From: Deltaproteobacteria bacterium
GTDB lineage: Bacteria; Myxococcota_A; UBA9160; UBA4427
Direction: 5' to 3'
NCBI GenBank assembly: GCA_029261835.1
Contig: JAJDAO010000021.1
Location: 179,111 to 243,110, forward strand
DNA: 64,000 nt
Shown here: one piece after another, positions 16,636 to 25,431 of the stretch
How positions within the stretch are numbered: the stretch's first letter is position 1
How the letters are laid out: each line of letters opens with the position of its first letter
The notes under the pieces: model-generated
Databases searched by the model: none
Seen by the model: only the letters and a program-made list of their open reading frames with translations
What the model was told of the DNA's origin: nothing
Translations under genes and position numbers: made by a program

Positions 16636-19600
16636 ATGAGTTCTGCCAGTCGGCTCGAGAGCGGCGCCGGGGCGGAGCCCGAGGCGAGAAGCTCGCGTAC
16701 CTCGGCCGAGCCCATCGTCGAGTCGAAAGACGGAATCTGTGGGATCTGCCCGGCCGGCTGCTGGGTGCGCAGCCGCGTGGAGGATGGGCGCCTGGTTGAA
16801 GTGGAGCCTCTGCCGAATCATCCACTGGGCATGATCTGCACCAACGGCGCGCACTCGCCCGAGATCGTGCACGACCCCAATCGTTTGCGGCATCCGCTGC
16901 GGCGGGTCGGGCCGAAAGGCACCTACGATTTCGAGCCGATCTCGTGGGACGAGGCGATGGAGACCGTGGCCTCGCGGCTCCAGGGCATCAAGGCGCAGCA
17001 CGGCGCCGAAGCCACAGCGATCTACACCGGTCGCGGCAGCTTTGAGCTGGCGATGTGCGACGTCTTTCAGCCCGACGGCGTCGCCGTCTCGTCCGCGTCC
17101 AGTGTCCTGTTCCCTTTCGGGTCGCCGAACACGCTCGGGGTGGGGGCCTTGTGTTACGTGTCGTTCGCCATGATCGCGCCGCACACGACGTTCGGCGAGA
17201 TGTACATCACGCTCGACAGCGACATCGAGCAGGCCGAGCTGATCGTCGTCTGGGGCGCCAACCCGGCTACCGATTCCCCACCACTCGCCGGCGAGCAGAT
17301 CCGGCGGGCGCGCGAGCGCGGTGCCGAGGTCATCGTCATCGACCCGCGCCGCAGCGAGACCGCCCGTGATACCGATGCCGAGTGGATTCCGATTCGCCCC
17401 GGCACCGACGGCGCCCTGGCGCTGGCCATGCTCCAGGTCCTGATCGAGGAAGAGATCTACGACGAAGACTTCGCGGCGCACTGGACGGTCGGCTGGGAAG
17501 CGCTGCAGACCTACGCGCAGCACTTCCGCCCGGAGATCGTCGAAGACATCACCGGCGTGCCGGCCGACACCATTCGCTCGCTCGCGCGCCGTATCGCCGG
17601 TGCGCGCGGGGCGTGCCCAGTGATGTACACCGGGCTCGAGTACTCCGACAGCGGTGTACAGGCCATCCGCGCAGCCTTCACCCTGTGGGCGCTCGCCGGG
17701 CAGCTCGACGTTCCGGGCGGGCTGACCATCCGCATGCCGGGCAGCAAATTTCCGATCAATCGTTCGGGGCTGGTTGCCAATCCCGATGTGCGCCGGGCGC
17801 TCGGGCGCGATCGATTCCCGGTCTACAGCTCGTATCGCGGGGAATCGCATGCCATCGCCCTGCCAGACGCCGTGCTGCGCGGTCAGCCGTATTCGATTCG
17901 GAGCCTGATCATCGTAGGAGGCTCGATCATCACCGCTTGGCCCGACCCGTCGGTCTGGCGCGAGACGCTCGGCGCTCTCGACTTCCTTGTGACCATCGAT
18001 CGGCATTTCACCGCCGATGCGGCCTACGCCGACATCGTGCTGCCGGCCACGACCGGGTACGAGATCGACTCGTACATGGCCTATGGACCGATGTTCAAGC
18101 TGCGCGACAAGATCATCGAGCCGGTCGGTGAAGCCCGCAACGACTTCTTCATCCTCGCCGAGCTGGCCGATCGCCTGGGCTACGGCGAGATCTATCCCCA
18201 GAACGAGGAAGAGCTGCTGCGCTACGTGCTCGACGGCTCGGGCTTCACGCCGGAAGACGTTCGCGCCGCCGGCGGTGAGGTGCGCATTCCGGCGGTCATG
18301 CCGCAGTATAAGAAGTGGGAGAAGGGTCTGCTCAGGCCCGATGGCGAGCCCGGCTTCCAAACGCCGAGCGGCAAGTTCGAGATCGCCTCCAGCATCCTCG
18401 AGGAGAACGGCTACGACGCGCTGCCGGTGTATACCGAGCCACAGGAGGGGCCCTTGTCGCGGCCCGACTTGATCGACCGCTTCCCTTTGGTGTTCAGCTC
18501 GGGGGCACGCATCTTCGAGGACTTCCGCTCGCAGCATCACGGCGTGCCGGGGCTCGGCCGCAAGGCGTCGGAGCCGCGCGTGACGATGCATCGTGCGGAC
18601 GCGGCTCGACGCGGCATCGCCGACGGCGATCGGGTGTTCGTGACCACACCGCGCGGGCGTGTCGAGTTCCATGCAAGCGTGACCGACGACATCATCGAAG
18701 GGGCCATCGAAGCCAACATGGGAGGAGGAGGCCCGCTCGGACCGGAGGCGTGGCAGCGCTGCAACGTCAACGATCTGACCGACCTGGCGCGCTTCGATCC
18801 GATCTCGGGCTTCCCGGTCTACAAAGCGTTGCTGTGCGACGTGGTGCGTGTGGAAGGTCAGGCGGACGTGCGCAACCTCGCCGGCGGTAGCGGCGCCGCA
18901 AAGGCGGCCACCGCCAATGCCGGTGCCTCGCGTGGCGGCAACGAATCGCCCGGCGTCGCTGTTGGTGCAACCGTCCGAGCCCCGACGGTCGCGCGTCATG
19001 TCTACCTCGACCACAACGCGAGCTCGCCGGTTGACGAGGAGGTGCTCGAGGCGATGTTGCCGCACCTGCGCGGCGAGTTCGGCAATCCGAGCAGCATTCA
19101 CAGCCGCGGCAGCCTCAGCCACGAGGCCGTGGCCGCGGCGCGGCGCAAGCTCGCGCAAGCGCTGAACTGCACAGCGCGGCGCATCGTGTTCACCGCCGGC
19201 GGCTCGGAAGCCGACAACCTGGCCATCAAGGGTGCGAGCGCAGCCTGCCGAGCGCGTGGCCGGCATATCGTGACGACCTCTATCGAACATCCGGCCGTGC
19301 TCGCGACGTGTCGCGCTCTGGAGCGTGACGGCTTCGACGTCACCGTTCTCGATGTCGATCGCGATGGCTGGCTCGCACCCGAGCGGCTGGCCGAAGCGCT
19401 GCGGCCCGACACCGTTCTGGTTAGCGTGATGATGGCGAACAACGAAGTGGGGACGCTGCTGCCGATCCAAGAGCTGGCGGCCGAGGCGCACCGCGCCGGG
19501 GCGCTGTTTCACACCGATGCCGTGCAAGCGTTCGGGAAGATCCCGGTCGACGTGAAAGAACTCGATGTCGACCTGCTGGCCGTCTCTGCACACAAGCTGC

Positions 19601-20157
19601 ACGGCCCGAAAGGCGTCGGTGCTCTGTATGTGCGGCAAGGGCTCGACCTGATCGCGCAGATCGACGGGGGCGGACACGAGCGCGGACTCCGCTCTGGCAC
19701 GGAGAACGTGCCCGGCATCGTCGGCTTTGGCCACGCCTGCGAGCTGGCGGTCAGGCGAATGAACCACGGTGAGATGGAGCGCTTGGCGAGATTGCGCGAC
19801 CGCCTGGAGGCCGGGGTTGTCGAGCTGATGCCGGGGGCGCGACGCGTCGGGCACCTGACGCGACGGCTGCCGAATACGCTCGGGCTGATCTTGCCCGAGA
19901 TGCGCGGTGAGTCGCTCGCTCTCTTTCTCGACCGGCACGGCGTCTACTTCTCGTCGGGCTCGGCGTGCAAGTCGGGCCGGCCCGAGCCGTCGCATGTATT
20001 GACCGCGCTCGGACTCTCCGAGGAGGAGGCGCACTGCGCTGTGCGATTCTCGCTCGGTGTCGGCAACACCGAGGAGGACATCGACTACGTTCTCGAGGCG
20101 TTGGCGAAGACGCTGCGTGACAATCGAAACGCCGTCCGTTTCGTCGCTTGCCGCTGA
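16636..20157 (+). CDS. Molybdopterin oxidoreductase-cysteine desulfurase (NifS/IscS-type) fusion
   Basis: This is a 1173-residue single open frame. Residues 30-735 are a DMSO-reductase-family molybdoenzyme: [4Fe-4S] ligands C35, C38, C42 and C68, with C173 in GALCYVS at the likely molybdenum-ligand position, IDPRRSETARDTDAEW, ADIVLPATTGYE and the C-terminal MPT-binding barrel (TPRGRVEFHASVTDD). After an Ala/Gly-rich linker (about 745-787), residues 788-1173 form a complete class V aminotransferase domain: YLDHNASSPVDEEVLEAM, the PLP lysine K987 in SAHKLHGPKG and the catalytic Cys C1111 in SSGSACKSGRPEPSHVL. There is no signal peptide, so it is cytoplasmic. It sits two bases after egtD. Either domain could serve the last ergothioneine step, or the desulfurase could sulfurate the cofactor; both are inference. 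Confidence 0.93.
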   Translation: MSSASRLESGAGAEPEARSSRTSAEPIVESKDGICGICPAGCWVRSRVEDGRLVEVEPLPNHPLGMICTNGAHSPEIVHDPNRLRHPLRRVGPKGTYDFEPISWDEAMETVASRLQGIKAQHGAEATAIYTGRGSFELAMCDVFQPDGVAVSSASSVLFPFGSPNTLGVGALCYVSFAMIAPHTTFGEMYITLDSDIEQAELIVVWGANPATDSPPLAGEQIRRARERGAEVIVIDPRRSETARDTDAEWIPIRPGTDGALALAMLQVLIEEEIYDEDFAAHWTVGWEALQTYAQHFRPEIVEDITGVPADTIRSLARRIAGARGACPVMYTGLEYSDSGVQAIRAAFTLWALAGQLDVPGGLTIRMPGSKFPINRSGLVANPDVRRALGRDRFPVYSSYRGESHAIALPDAVLRGQPYSIRSLIIVGGSIITAWPDPSVWRETLGALDFLVTIDRHFTADAAYADIVLPATTGYEIDSYMAYGPMFKLRDKIIEPVGEARNDFFILAELADRLGYGEIYPQNEEELLRYVLDGSGFTPEDVRAAGGEVRIPAVMPQYKKWEKGLLRPDGEPGFQTPSGKFEIASSILEENGYDALPVYTEPQEGPLSRPDLIDRFPLVFSSGARIFEDFRSQHHGVPGLGRKASEPRVTMHRADAARRGIADGDRVFVTTPRGRVEFHASVTDDIIEGAIEANMGGGGPLGPEAWQRCNVNDLTDLARFDPISGFPVYKALLCDVVRVEGQADVRNLAGGSGAAKAATANAGASRGGNESPGVAVGATVRAPTVARHVYLDHNASSPVDEEVLEAMLPHLRGEFGNPSSIHSRGSLSHEAVAAARRKLAQALNCTARRIVFTAGGSEADNLAIKGASAACRARGRHIVTTSIEHPAVLATCRALERDGFDVTVLDVDRDGWLAPERLAEALRPDTVLVSVMMANNEVGTLLPIQELAAEAHRAGALFHTDAVQAFGKIPVDVKELDVDLLAVSAHKLHGPKGVGALYVRQGLDLIAQIDGGGHERGLRSGTENVPGIVGFGHACELAVRRMNHGEMERLARLRDRLEAGVVELMPGARRVGHLTRRLPNTLGLILPEMRGESLALFLDRHGVYFSSGSACKSGRPEPSHVLTALGLSEEEAHCAVRFSLGVGNTEEDIDYVLEALAKTLRDNRNAVRFVACR

Positions 20158-20226
20158 GCGGTACAGTTGCCGTCCGGCCTCCGAACCGCCAGGACTGGAC
20201 GGGACGCAACGAAAAGAGGATTGAAG

Positions 20227-20511
20227 ATGCCACGAGCTGTCTGGAACGGAGCGATCATCGCCGAGAGCGATCGCTGCGAGAGCGTCGAGGGCAACGTCTA
20301 CTTTCCGCCCGAATCGGTCGATGACGCGTACCTGAGGCCGAGTGACGCGACCACCGTCTGCGGGTGGAAGGGCACGGCGCGCTACCTCACGCTGGAAGTC
20401 GGGAGTAGCCGCAATGAGGACGCGGCTTGGTACTACCCCGACCCGAAGCCGGACGCAGCGGCGATCAAGGACATGGTCGCGTTCTGGCGCGATGTCACCG
20501 TCGAGCCCTGA
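20227..20511 (+). CDS. DUF427-family protein
   Basis: This small protein of 94 residues matches DUF427 end to end: AVWNGAIIAESDRCESVEGN, VYFPPESVDDAYLRPSDATT, the conserved C-x-WKG in TVCGWKGTARYLTLEV, and AAWYYPDPKPDAAAIKDMVAFW. The fold is a small beta barrel; no reaction is established. The ATG at 20227 is preceded by GAGG. The ABC ATPase start lies inside its last 20 bases, so it is cotranscribed with the transporter and, 69 bases upstream, with the molybdoenzyme fusion. Its recurring Cys next to WKG makes a sulfur-carrier or ligand role imaginable, but this is speculation. Confidence 0.9.
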   Translation: MPRAVWNGAIIAESDRCESVEGNVYFPPESVDDAYLRPSDATTVCGWKGTARYLTLEVGSSRNEDAAWYYPDPKPDAAAIKDMVAFWRDVTVEP

Positions 20512-21277
20512 GCCGCTCCTCGAAGCGGTAGACGTCGAGAAGACTTACGCAGTCGGCGTGCGCGCCTTGGCGGGCGCGTCGCTGACTGTGCGCCGCGGCG
20601 AGAGCGTCGCTCTCATCGGCGCCAGTGGTTGTGGCAAGACGACTCTTCTGCGGACGTTCAACCGAATGGTCGAGCCTTGTGCCGGCATCGTTCGGCTCGG
20701 CGGCCGTGCGGTCCGCGACTGCGACGCCGTCGAGCTGCGGCGGGGCGTGGGCTACGTGCCGCAGGACGGCGGCCTGCTGCCGCACTGGACGGTCGCAGAC
20801 AACGTAGCGCTCGTCCCCATGTTGCTCGGTTACGACGAACGCTGGCGCGCTACGCGCACCGACGAGCTACTCGACCTCGTTGGCTTGGACGCGGCTGTGT
20901 TCCGCGACCGCTACCCTCGCGAGCTATCCGGTGGCCAGCGTCAACGCGTGGCGTTCGTGCGTGCGCTTGCCGCCGAGCCCGAGGTCGTGCTGCTCGACGA
21001 GCCGTTCGGCGCCGTCGACGCTTTGACCAGACTGGATCTGCAAAGCGAGTTCCTGCGGCTGAGGGTCCGTCTCGGCACGACCATGGTGTTGGTCACGCAC
21101 GATCTGTCCGAGGCGTTTCGCCTGGCGGACCGCGTCGCCGTCATGCGCGACGGGCGTGTCGTGCAAGCGGCGGCGCCGGGCGAATTGGCCGCCGACCCGG
21201 TCGACGACTACGTGCGCTCGCTCGTCGAGAACGACCGCGCGGCGCATGTGGCGCCGGCGGTGGACACGCAGCAGTGA
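20492..21277 (+). CDS. ABC transporter ATP-binding protein (OpuCA/EgtV-like)
   Basis: This 261-residue ATPase belongs to the glycine betaine/osmoprotectant importer group. Motifs are Walker A GASGCGKTT, Q-loop VPQDGG, signature LSGGQRQRVA, Walker B EVVLLDEPFGAVD and the H-switch LVTHDLSEAF. The CBS domains of osmosensing OpuCA/ProV are missing; the protein ends soon after the nucleotide-binding domain. The ATG at 20492 overlaps the DUF427 gene by 20 bases, and its stop overlaps the permease start (GTGA). In an egtD/egtB cluster the likely cargo is ergothioneine or hercynine, as for EgtUV importers. Confidence 0.92.
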   Translation: MSPSSPEPLLEAVDVEKTYAVGVRALAGASLTVRRGESVALIGASGCGKTTLLRTFNRMVEPCAGIVRLGGRAVRDCDAVELRRGVGYVPQDGGLLPHWTVADNVALVPMLLGYDERWRATRTDELLDLVGLDAAVFRDRYPRELSGGQRQRVAFVRALAAEPEVVLLDEPFGAVDALTRLDLQSEFLRLRVRLGTTMVLVTHDLSEAFRLADRVAVMRDGRVVQAAAPGELAADPVDDYVRSLVENDRAAHVAPAVDTQQ

Positions 21278-22836
21278 GGTCGTCCTCGCCGGTCTTCAGC
21301 GTGCTGCTCGTCGTCGCCATCGGCGTCGTGGCGGTTGCTACCGCGGCTCGTGCGGACGTCACGGTCGGCTCGAAGAACTTCGAGGAAAGCCGGCTGCTGG
21401 GTGAGATATTCGCCCAGTTGATCGAAGCGGACAGCGACATCGTCGTCGACCGGCGCTTCAATCTCGCCGGCACCAAGGTTTGCTTCGACGGACTGCGCAG
21501 CGGCGCCATCGACGTCTACCCCGAGTACACGGGCACCGGCCTGATGACGATCCTCGGTGCAAGCACGCACGGCGGTCGGGATGCGACCCGTGACCACGTG
21601 CGGCGTGAGTTTCTCGATCGCTGGGAGCTGTGGTGGCTGAGCCCGCTCGGGTTCGAGAACTCCTATGAGATCGCCGTGCCGCGCGAGGTGGCGCGCGCCA
21701 GGGGGCTGGTTGCGATATCGGATCTCGTCCCCCTGGCCCCATCGATGACGGGCGCGTTCGGCTACGAGTTCAGCAAGCGCAGCGATGGACTGCCCGGGCT
21801 GGCGCGCGCGTACGGTCTGCGGTTCCAATCCGTGAAGGCGATGCAGCAGAACCTGAAGTACCGAGCGGCGGCTCTCGGCCAGATCGACGCGCTGGACGTC
21901 TACACGACAGACGGTCAGCTGGCGGTGCACGACCTCGTCGTGCTGGAAGACGATCGCGACTTCTTTCCCGCCTACGAGGCCGCTCCGTTGGTGAGCGGCC
22001 GGGCGCTCGCGCGCCATCCGGAGCTATTCGCCGTGCTGGAGCGCTTGGGTGGGCGTATCGACGCCGAGCGTATGCGCCGACTCAATCTGCGCATGCAGCC
22101 GCCCGAAAGCGTCCCGGTCGAGGCGGTCGCGCGGGCGGCGCTTCGGGAGCTGGGTCTCATCGAGACCAGCGATACGGGTTTGGTTCCCACGCGCGATCAC
22201 ACCTTGCTCGGCTACATGGCTGCCAACCGGTCGGTGTTGCTGACACGCACGGCCGAGCACCTGGCCTTGTCCGGCGTCGCGCTTCTGCTGGGCGTATCGG
22301 TGGCCCTACCGCTGGCGCTGTTTCTCGGGCGTTACCGCGCGGTCGCCGAGCCGACCATCCGCATTATTGCTATCACGCAGACGATCCCGTCGATCGCGCT
22401 ACTCGCGTTCATGTTGCCGTTGTTCGGTGCAGTGGGGTGGAAGCCGGCGGTGGCAGCCCTGTGGATCTACTCGATCTTTCCGATCTTGCGTGGCGCCTAC
22501 ACGGGTCTGCGCGAAGCGCCGGCTGAAGTGGTGGACGCGGCAACGAGTCTGGGCATGACCGACACGCAGGTATTGCGCTACGTGCGGCTACCGCTGGCCG
22601 CCCCAGTGATCATGGCCGGAGTGCGAACAGCCGCCGTCATCACCGTAGGCACTGCGACCCTCGCCGCGTTCATTGGCGCCGGGGGACTCGGCCGAGAGAT
22701 CGTCGCCGGCCTGCAGTTGAATGACACAGTGGTCGTCCTGTCCGGCGCCATACCCGCGGCGTTGCTGGCCGTCCTCGTGGACGCCACACTGGCCGTGGCC
22801 GAGAAGGGGCTCAGTCCCTCTTCCGAGTCTCTCTAG
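21274..22836 (+). CDS. Binding-protein/permease fusion of a QAT-family ABC importer (EgtU-like)
   Basis: This 520-residue protein is translated from a GTG overlapping the ATPase stop. A signal peptide (VFSVLLVVAIGVVAVATAARA) leads into an OpuCC/ProX-type binding domain: VTVGSKNFEES, GLRSGAIDVYPEYTGTGL and ALGQIDALDVYTTDGQLAVH. From about residue 310 a ProW-type permease follows with five or six membrane helices and the coupling motif EVVDAATSLGMTDTQVLRYV. EgtU of Helicobacter and Firmicutes fuses the same two domains in the opposite order. The order here implies a periplasmic binding domain tethered through the first permease helix. The cargo is inferred from the cluster to be a betaine such as ergothioneine or hercynine. 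Confidence 0.9.
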   Translation: MRSSSPVFSVLLVVAIGVVAVATAARADVTVGSKNFEESRLLGEIFAQLIEADSDIVVDRRFNLAGTKVCFDGLRSGAIDVYPEYTGTGLMTILGASTHGGRDATRDHVRREFLDRWELWWLSPLGFENSYEIAVPREVARARGLVAISDLVPLAPSMTGAFGYEFSKRSDGLPGLARAYGLRFQSVKAMQQNLKYRAAALGQIDALDVYTTDGQLAVHDLVVLEDDRDFFPAYEAAPLVSGRALARHPELFAVLERLGGRIDAERMRRLNLRMQPPESVPVEAVARAALRELGLIETSDTGLVPTRDHTLLGYMAANRSVLLTRTAEHLALSGVALLLGVSVALPLALFLGRYRAVAEPTIRIIAITQTIPSIALLAFMLPLFGAVGWKPAVAALWIYSIFPILRGAYTGLREAPAEVVDAATSLGMTDTQVLRYVRLPLAAPVIMAGVRTAAVITVGTATLAAFIGAGGLGREIVAGLQLNDTVVVLSGAIPAALLAVLVDATLAVAEKGLSPSSESL

Positions 22837-22879
22837 CGACGAGGGGGCTGGCGCCCCGAGCATCGACGGAAGATCCGCA

Positions 22880-24124
22880 ATGGGTGTGGGCCGATACCTG
22901 CAGATTCGAAGCTTCACCGAAGAACTCTGCGCGCACCTCGACCCCGAGGATCTGGTCGCACAGTCGATGCCCGATGCCAGCCCGGCAAAGTGGCATCTGG
23001 CTCACACGACGTGGTTCTTCGAGACCTTTCTGCTCAAGTCCTTCGTCCCCGACTACGAGCCGCTCCACCCGGCGTACGCGTACCTCTTCAACTCGTACTA
23101 CAACGCGGTGGGCGAGCGGCACCAGCGCCCGCTCCGGGGTGTCCTGACCAGGCCCCGTATCGGCGAGATCAAGGCATACCGCACTGCCGTGAACGAGCGT
23201 ATGGCAGCTCTTCTCGATGATGCCGAGCACCCGGAGCACAGCGAGATCGTGCGCATTGCGGAGATCGGGCTGCATCACGAGCAGCAGCACCAGGAGCTGA
23301 TCCTCAGCGACCTGAAGCATCTCTTCTCGCTGAACGTCTTGGCTCCGGCGTATCGCAGCCCCCTCGTTGGCGAATCCGCCCCGGCGCCACCACTGGAGTG
23401 GTGCCGGTTGCCCGAGGGCATATACGAGATCGGGCACCGCGGATCGGGATTCGCGTTCGACAATGAAGGCCCCGCCCATCGCGTCTTCTTGGAACCCTTC
23501 GCCCTATCGAACCGACTCGTCACCAACGCCGAGTATCGCGAGTTCATTCAGGATGGCGGCTACGAGCGCGCGGAGCTGTGGCTCGATCGGGGCTGGAGTC
23601 AGGTCCAGAAGGAGGGCTGGAGGCATCCCCTCTACTGGCGCCAAGCAAGCGATGGCCTCACGGAGTTCACGCTGGCCGGCGAGCGCGAGTTGCAGGACAC
23701 CGAGCCGGTCAGCCATGTGAGCTATCTGGAAGCCGACGCATTCGCCCGCTGGGCCGGAGCCAGACTCCCCACTGAGTTCGAATGGGAGGTCGCGGCCGCA
23801 TCGGCTCCATTGGACGGAAACTTCGCCGAGCGGCGCCGCTTTCATCCCGCCCCGGCGCCGACTCCTGCCGAGGCGGAAGCAATGCAGCAGCTCTTCGGTG
23901 ACGTCTGGGAGTGGACGGGCAGTAGCTACTCGCCCTATCCGGGCTACCGCACCGAGGCGGGCGCCCTCGGCGAATACAACGGCAAGTTCATGTGCGATCA
24001 GATCGTGCTGCGAGGCGGTTCTTGCGCCACCTCCCACTCCCACATTCGCGGCACGTACCGAAACTTCTTCTACCCAGCGGACCGCTGGCAATTCAGCGGC
24101 ATCCGATTGGGCAAGGGTATTTGA
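22880..24124 (+). CDS. egtB: Ergothioneine sulfoxide synthase, EgtB family
   Basis: This 414-residue protein has the EgtB layout: an N-terminal DinB-like helical bundle and a C-terminal formylglycine-generating-enzyme-like domain. The 3-His iron site is visible as H42 in WHLAHTTWFFE and H133/H137 in LHHEQQHQEL. The C-terminal domain shows GHRGSGFAFDNEGPAHRVFL, VSHVSYLEADAFARWAGARL, PTEFEWE, GDVWEWTGSSYSPYPGY and LRGGSCATSHSHIRGTYRNF. The enzyme joins a cysteine thiol to hercynine with O2. There is no EgtA (gamma-glutamylcysteine ligase) or EgtC amidohydrolase gene nearby, so cysteine itself may be the donor. The ATG is preceded by GGAAG. Confidence 0.92.
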   Translation: MGVGRYLQIRSFTEELCAHLDPEDLVAQSMPDASPAKWHLAHTTWFFETFLLKSFVPDYEPLHPAYAYLFNSYYNAVGERHQRPLRGVLTRPRIGEIKAYRTAVNERMAALLDDAEHPEHSEIVRIAEIGLHHEQQHQELILSDLKHLFSLNVLAPAYRSPLVGESAPAPPLEWCRLPEGIYEIGHRGSGFAFDNEGPAHRVFLEPFALSNRLVTNAEYREFIQDGGYERAELWLDRGWSQVQKEGWRHPLYWRQASDGLTEFTLAGERELQDTEPVSHVSYLEADAFARWAGARLPTEFEWEVAAASAPLDGNFAERRRFHPAPAPTPAEAEAMQQLFGDVWEWTGSSYSPYPGYRTEAGALGEYNGKFMCDQIVLRGGSCATSHSHIRGTYRNFFYPADRWQFSGIRLGKGI

Positions 24125-24422
24125 GGTGCGCTCATACGCCCCCTCCCCTCCCCTGCCTACCGCTACACAATCCGCACCCCGCCCTCCGGCGAGATACGCG
24201 CAGGGTGCTCGTTACTTCTTTGTGTCGAGCGCCAGCAATCCGCCCCTTTCACATGAAGGATTCCGTCTGCACCTTCTCAATGTGTCGCCGGGGCAGCGGG
24301 GACTGTCTAGAGCGGGAGCTTGCGTTCCTGACCCGAATGGGATACCCCAAGCGCGGATAGGCGTGGCTTCTTGTGCCTGTCCTACCGGCAGTGCGCTTCA
24401 TCCTACGCGTGGGGTCGAGAAC

Positions 24423-25253
24423 ATGCTGCATGCTTCGAATCCTTCGAATCGACAGTCGCGTGGACGTGCGAGCAGAACGTTGGGCAGTGCATGCGCATTC
24501 TCTGCCATCGTTCTCGGGCTCGCCTTCTTGGGCGCGATTCCTGGTCATGCCGCCGAGAAGCAGCTCATCGCGGGTGCGGGTCCTTCGACCAACGTTGTTC
24601 GGTGGTTTGTGGAGGCGTTCTCCAAGACCGCCGAAGGCAGGAAATACGATTTTGAAGTTCCGTTGCGCTCAACAAAGCACGCCGGAGGTATCGCGTCATC
24701 GAATCGATATGTCTTTGGACGTACGGGGCGGCCTTTGAACGAGGCCGAGAAGAAGAACAAGGGCGAGATCTTCTTGGCCAGGATCCCCATCACATTTGCG
24801 GTGGGGTCGGATGTCCATGTTTCGGAACTGACACTCGATCAACTCGAACGTATCTATACGGGCGAGGTATCGAACTGGAAACAGGTGGGTGGGACTAACG
24901 CGCCGATCCTTCTCGTAGGACGAGAGCCGACGGAAGCCGTACTTTCCGTTCTCGAGAAGGATCATCCTTTCTTTGGAGCTGCGGACTACTCGATCGTTGC
25001 GAAGAAGGATCACCACGTCGTGTCATTCCTGAAATCCAAGAGGGGCAGACATGCTCTGGGTTTTGGGGCACAACCGAACTTCACGGACGTCCCTATCGTC
25101 GAGGTCAAGGGGTATCACCAAGGTGTCGATGTCGGGCTCGTCTACGACTTGAAGAACGCCGAGCATTCTCTCGTGAGCGCCACGCAGGACTTCGTCGCAT
25201 CCGAACACTGGCGTCGTCTTGTTCGAAGCAAGGGCCTCTCTCCGCCTGATTGA
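24423..25253 (+). CDS. PstS-like periplasmic substrate-binding-domain protein
   Basis: This 276-residue secreted protein has a signal peptide ending in FLGAIPGHAA after a basic N-terminus and AFSAIVLGLAF core. The mature part resembles the PBP-like domain of phosphate-binding PstS: IPITFAVGSDVHVSELTLDQ, the typical LERIYTGEVSNWKQVGG block, then ILLVGREPTEAVLSVLEKDHP and ALGFGAQPNF. It is shorter than PstS and no pstCAB genes are adjacent, so it is an orphan binding protein, perhaps a sensor or anion-binding accessory. It is separated from egtB by 298 bases with no recognisable feature and is probably a separate transcript. Confidence 0.8.
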   Translation: MLHASNPSNRQSRGRASRTLGSACAFSAIVLGLAFLGAIPGHAAEKQLIAGAGPSTNVVRWFVEAFSKTAEGRKYDFEVPLRSTKHAGGIASSNRYVFGRTGRPLNEAEKKNKGEIFLARIPITFAVGSDVHVSELTLDQLERIYTGEVSNWKQVGGTNAPILLVGREPTEAVLSVLEKDHPFFGAADYSIVAKKDHHVVSFLKSKRGRHALGFGAQPNFTDVPIVEVKGYHQGVDVGLVYDLKNAEHSLVSATQDFVASEHWRRLVRSKGLSPPD

Positions 25254-25396
25254 GCGCTGCGAGCTGTCCTCCTTGGCTTCGATATCGCCCACAGCGACGT
25301 TGGCGAACCCACCGAATCGCTGTCCACCGCTGCCCCGCCACCCGTTCGGCCCCGGCGAGACCCCTGTTCGTCCCGCTCCCGCCCGCAATCGCTTCC

Positions 25397-25431
25397 TTGA
25401 CAAACGCACAGCCTATCTGTACAAACGTACA
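25397..25431 (+). promoter_or_regulatory. Promoter with overlapping TetR-type operator
   Basis: A consensus -35 TTGACA (25397-25402) is followed after 17 bases by TACAAA (25420-25425). The perfect inverted repeat TGTAC-AAAC-GTACA (25418-25431) covers this -10 and the expected start point, and it reaches the first base of the TetR-family coding frame. The layout is that of an autorepressed promoter. The predicted transcription start falls at or within a few bases of the two candidate ATGs (25431, 25437), so the mRNA would be leaderless or nearly so. Confidence 0.65.

Noticed and set aside
18870..19000. Possible assembly error or frameshift joining two separate genes into the molybdoenzyme-desulfurase fusion
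   Set aside because: The frame is continuous across a natural Ala/Gly-rich linker, with no stop codon between the domains and no good in-frame start with ribosome binding site ahead of the desulfurase part. It remains worth confirming with reads.
16450..20034. Very long minus-strand open frame (1194 codons) opposite the molybdoenzyme-desulfurase gene
   Set aside because: It is the antisense shadow of a high-G+C gene: no conserved motifs, biased composition, and the plus-strand frame has two full enzyme families.
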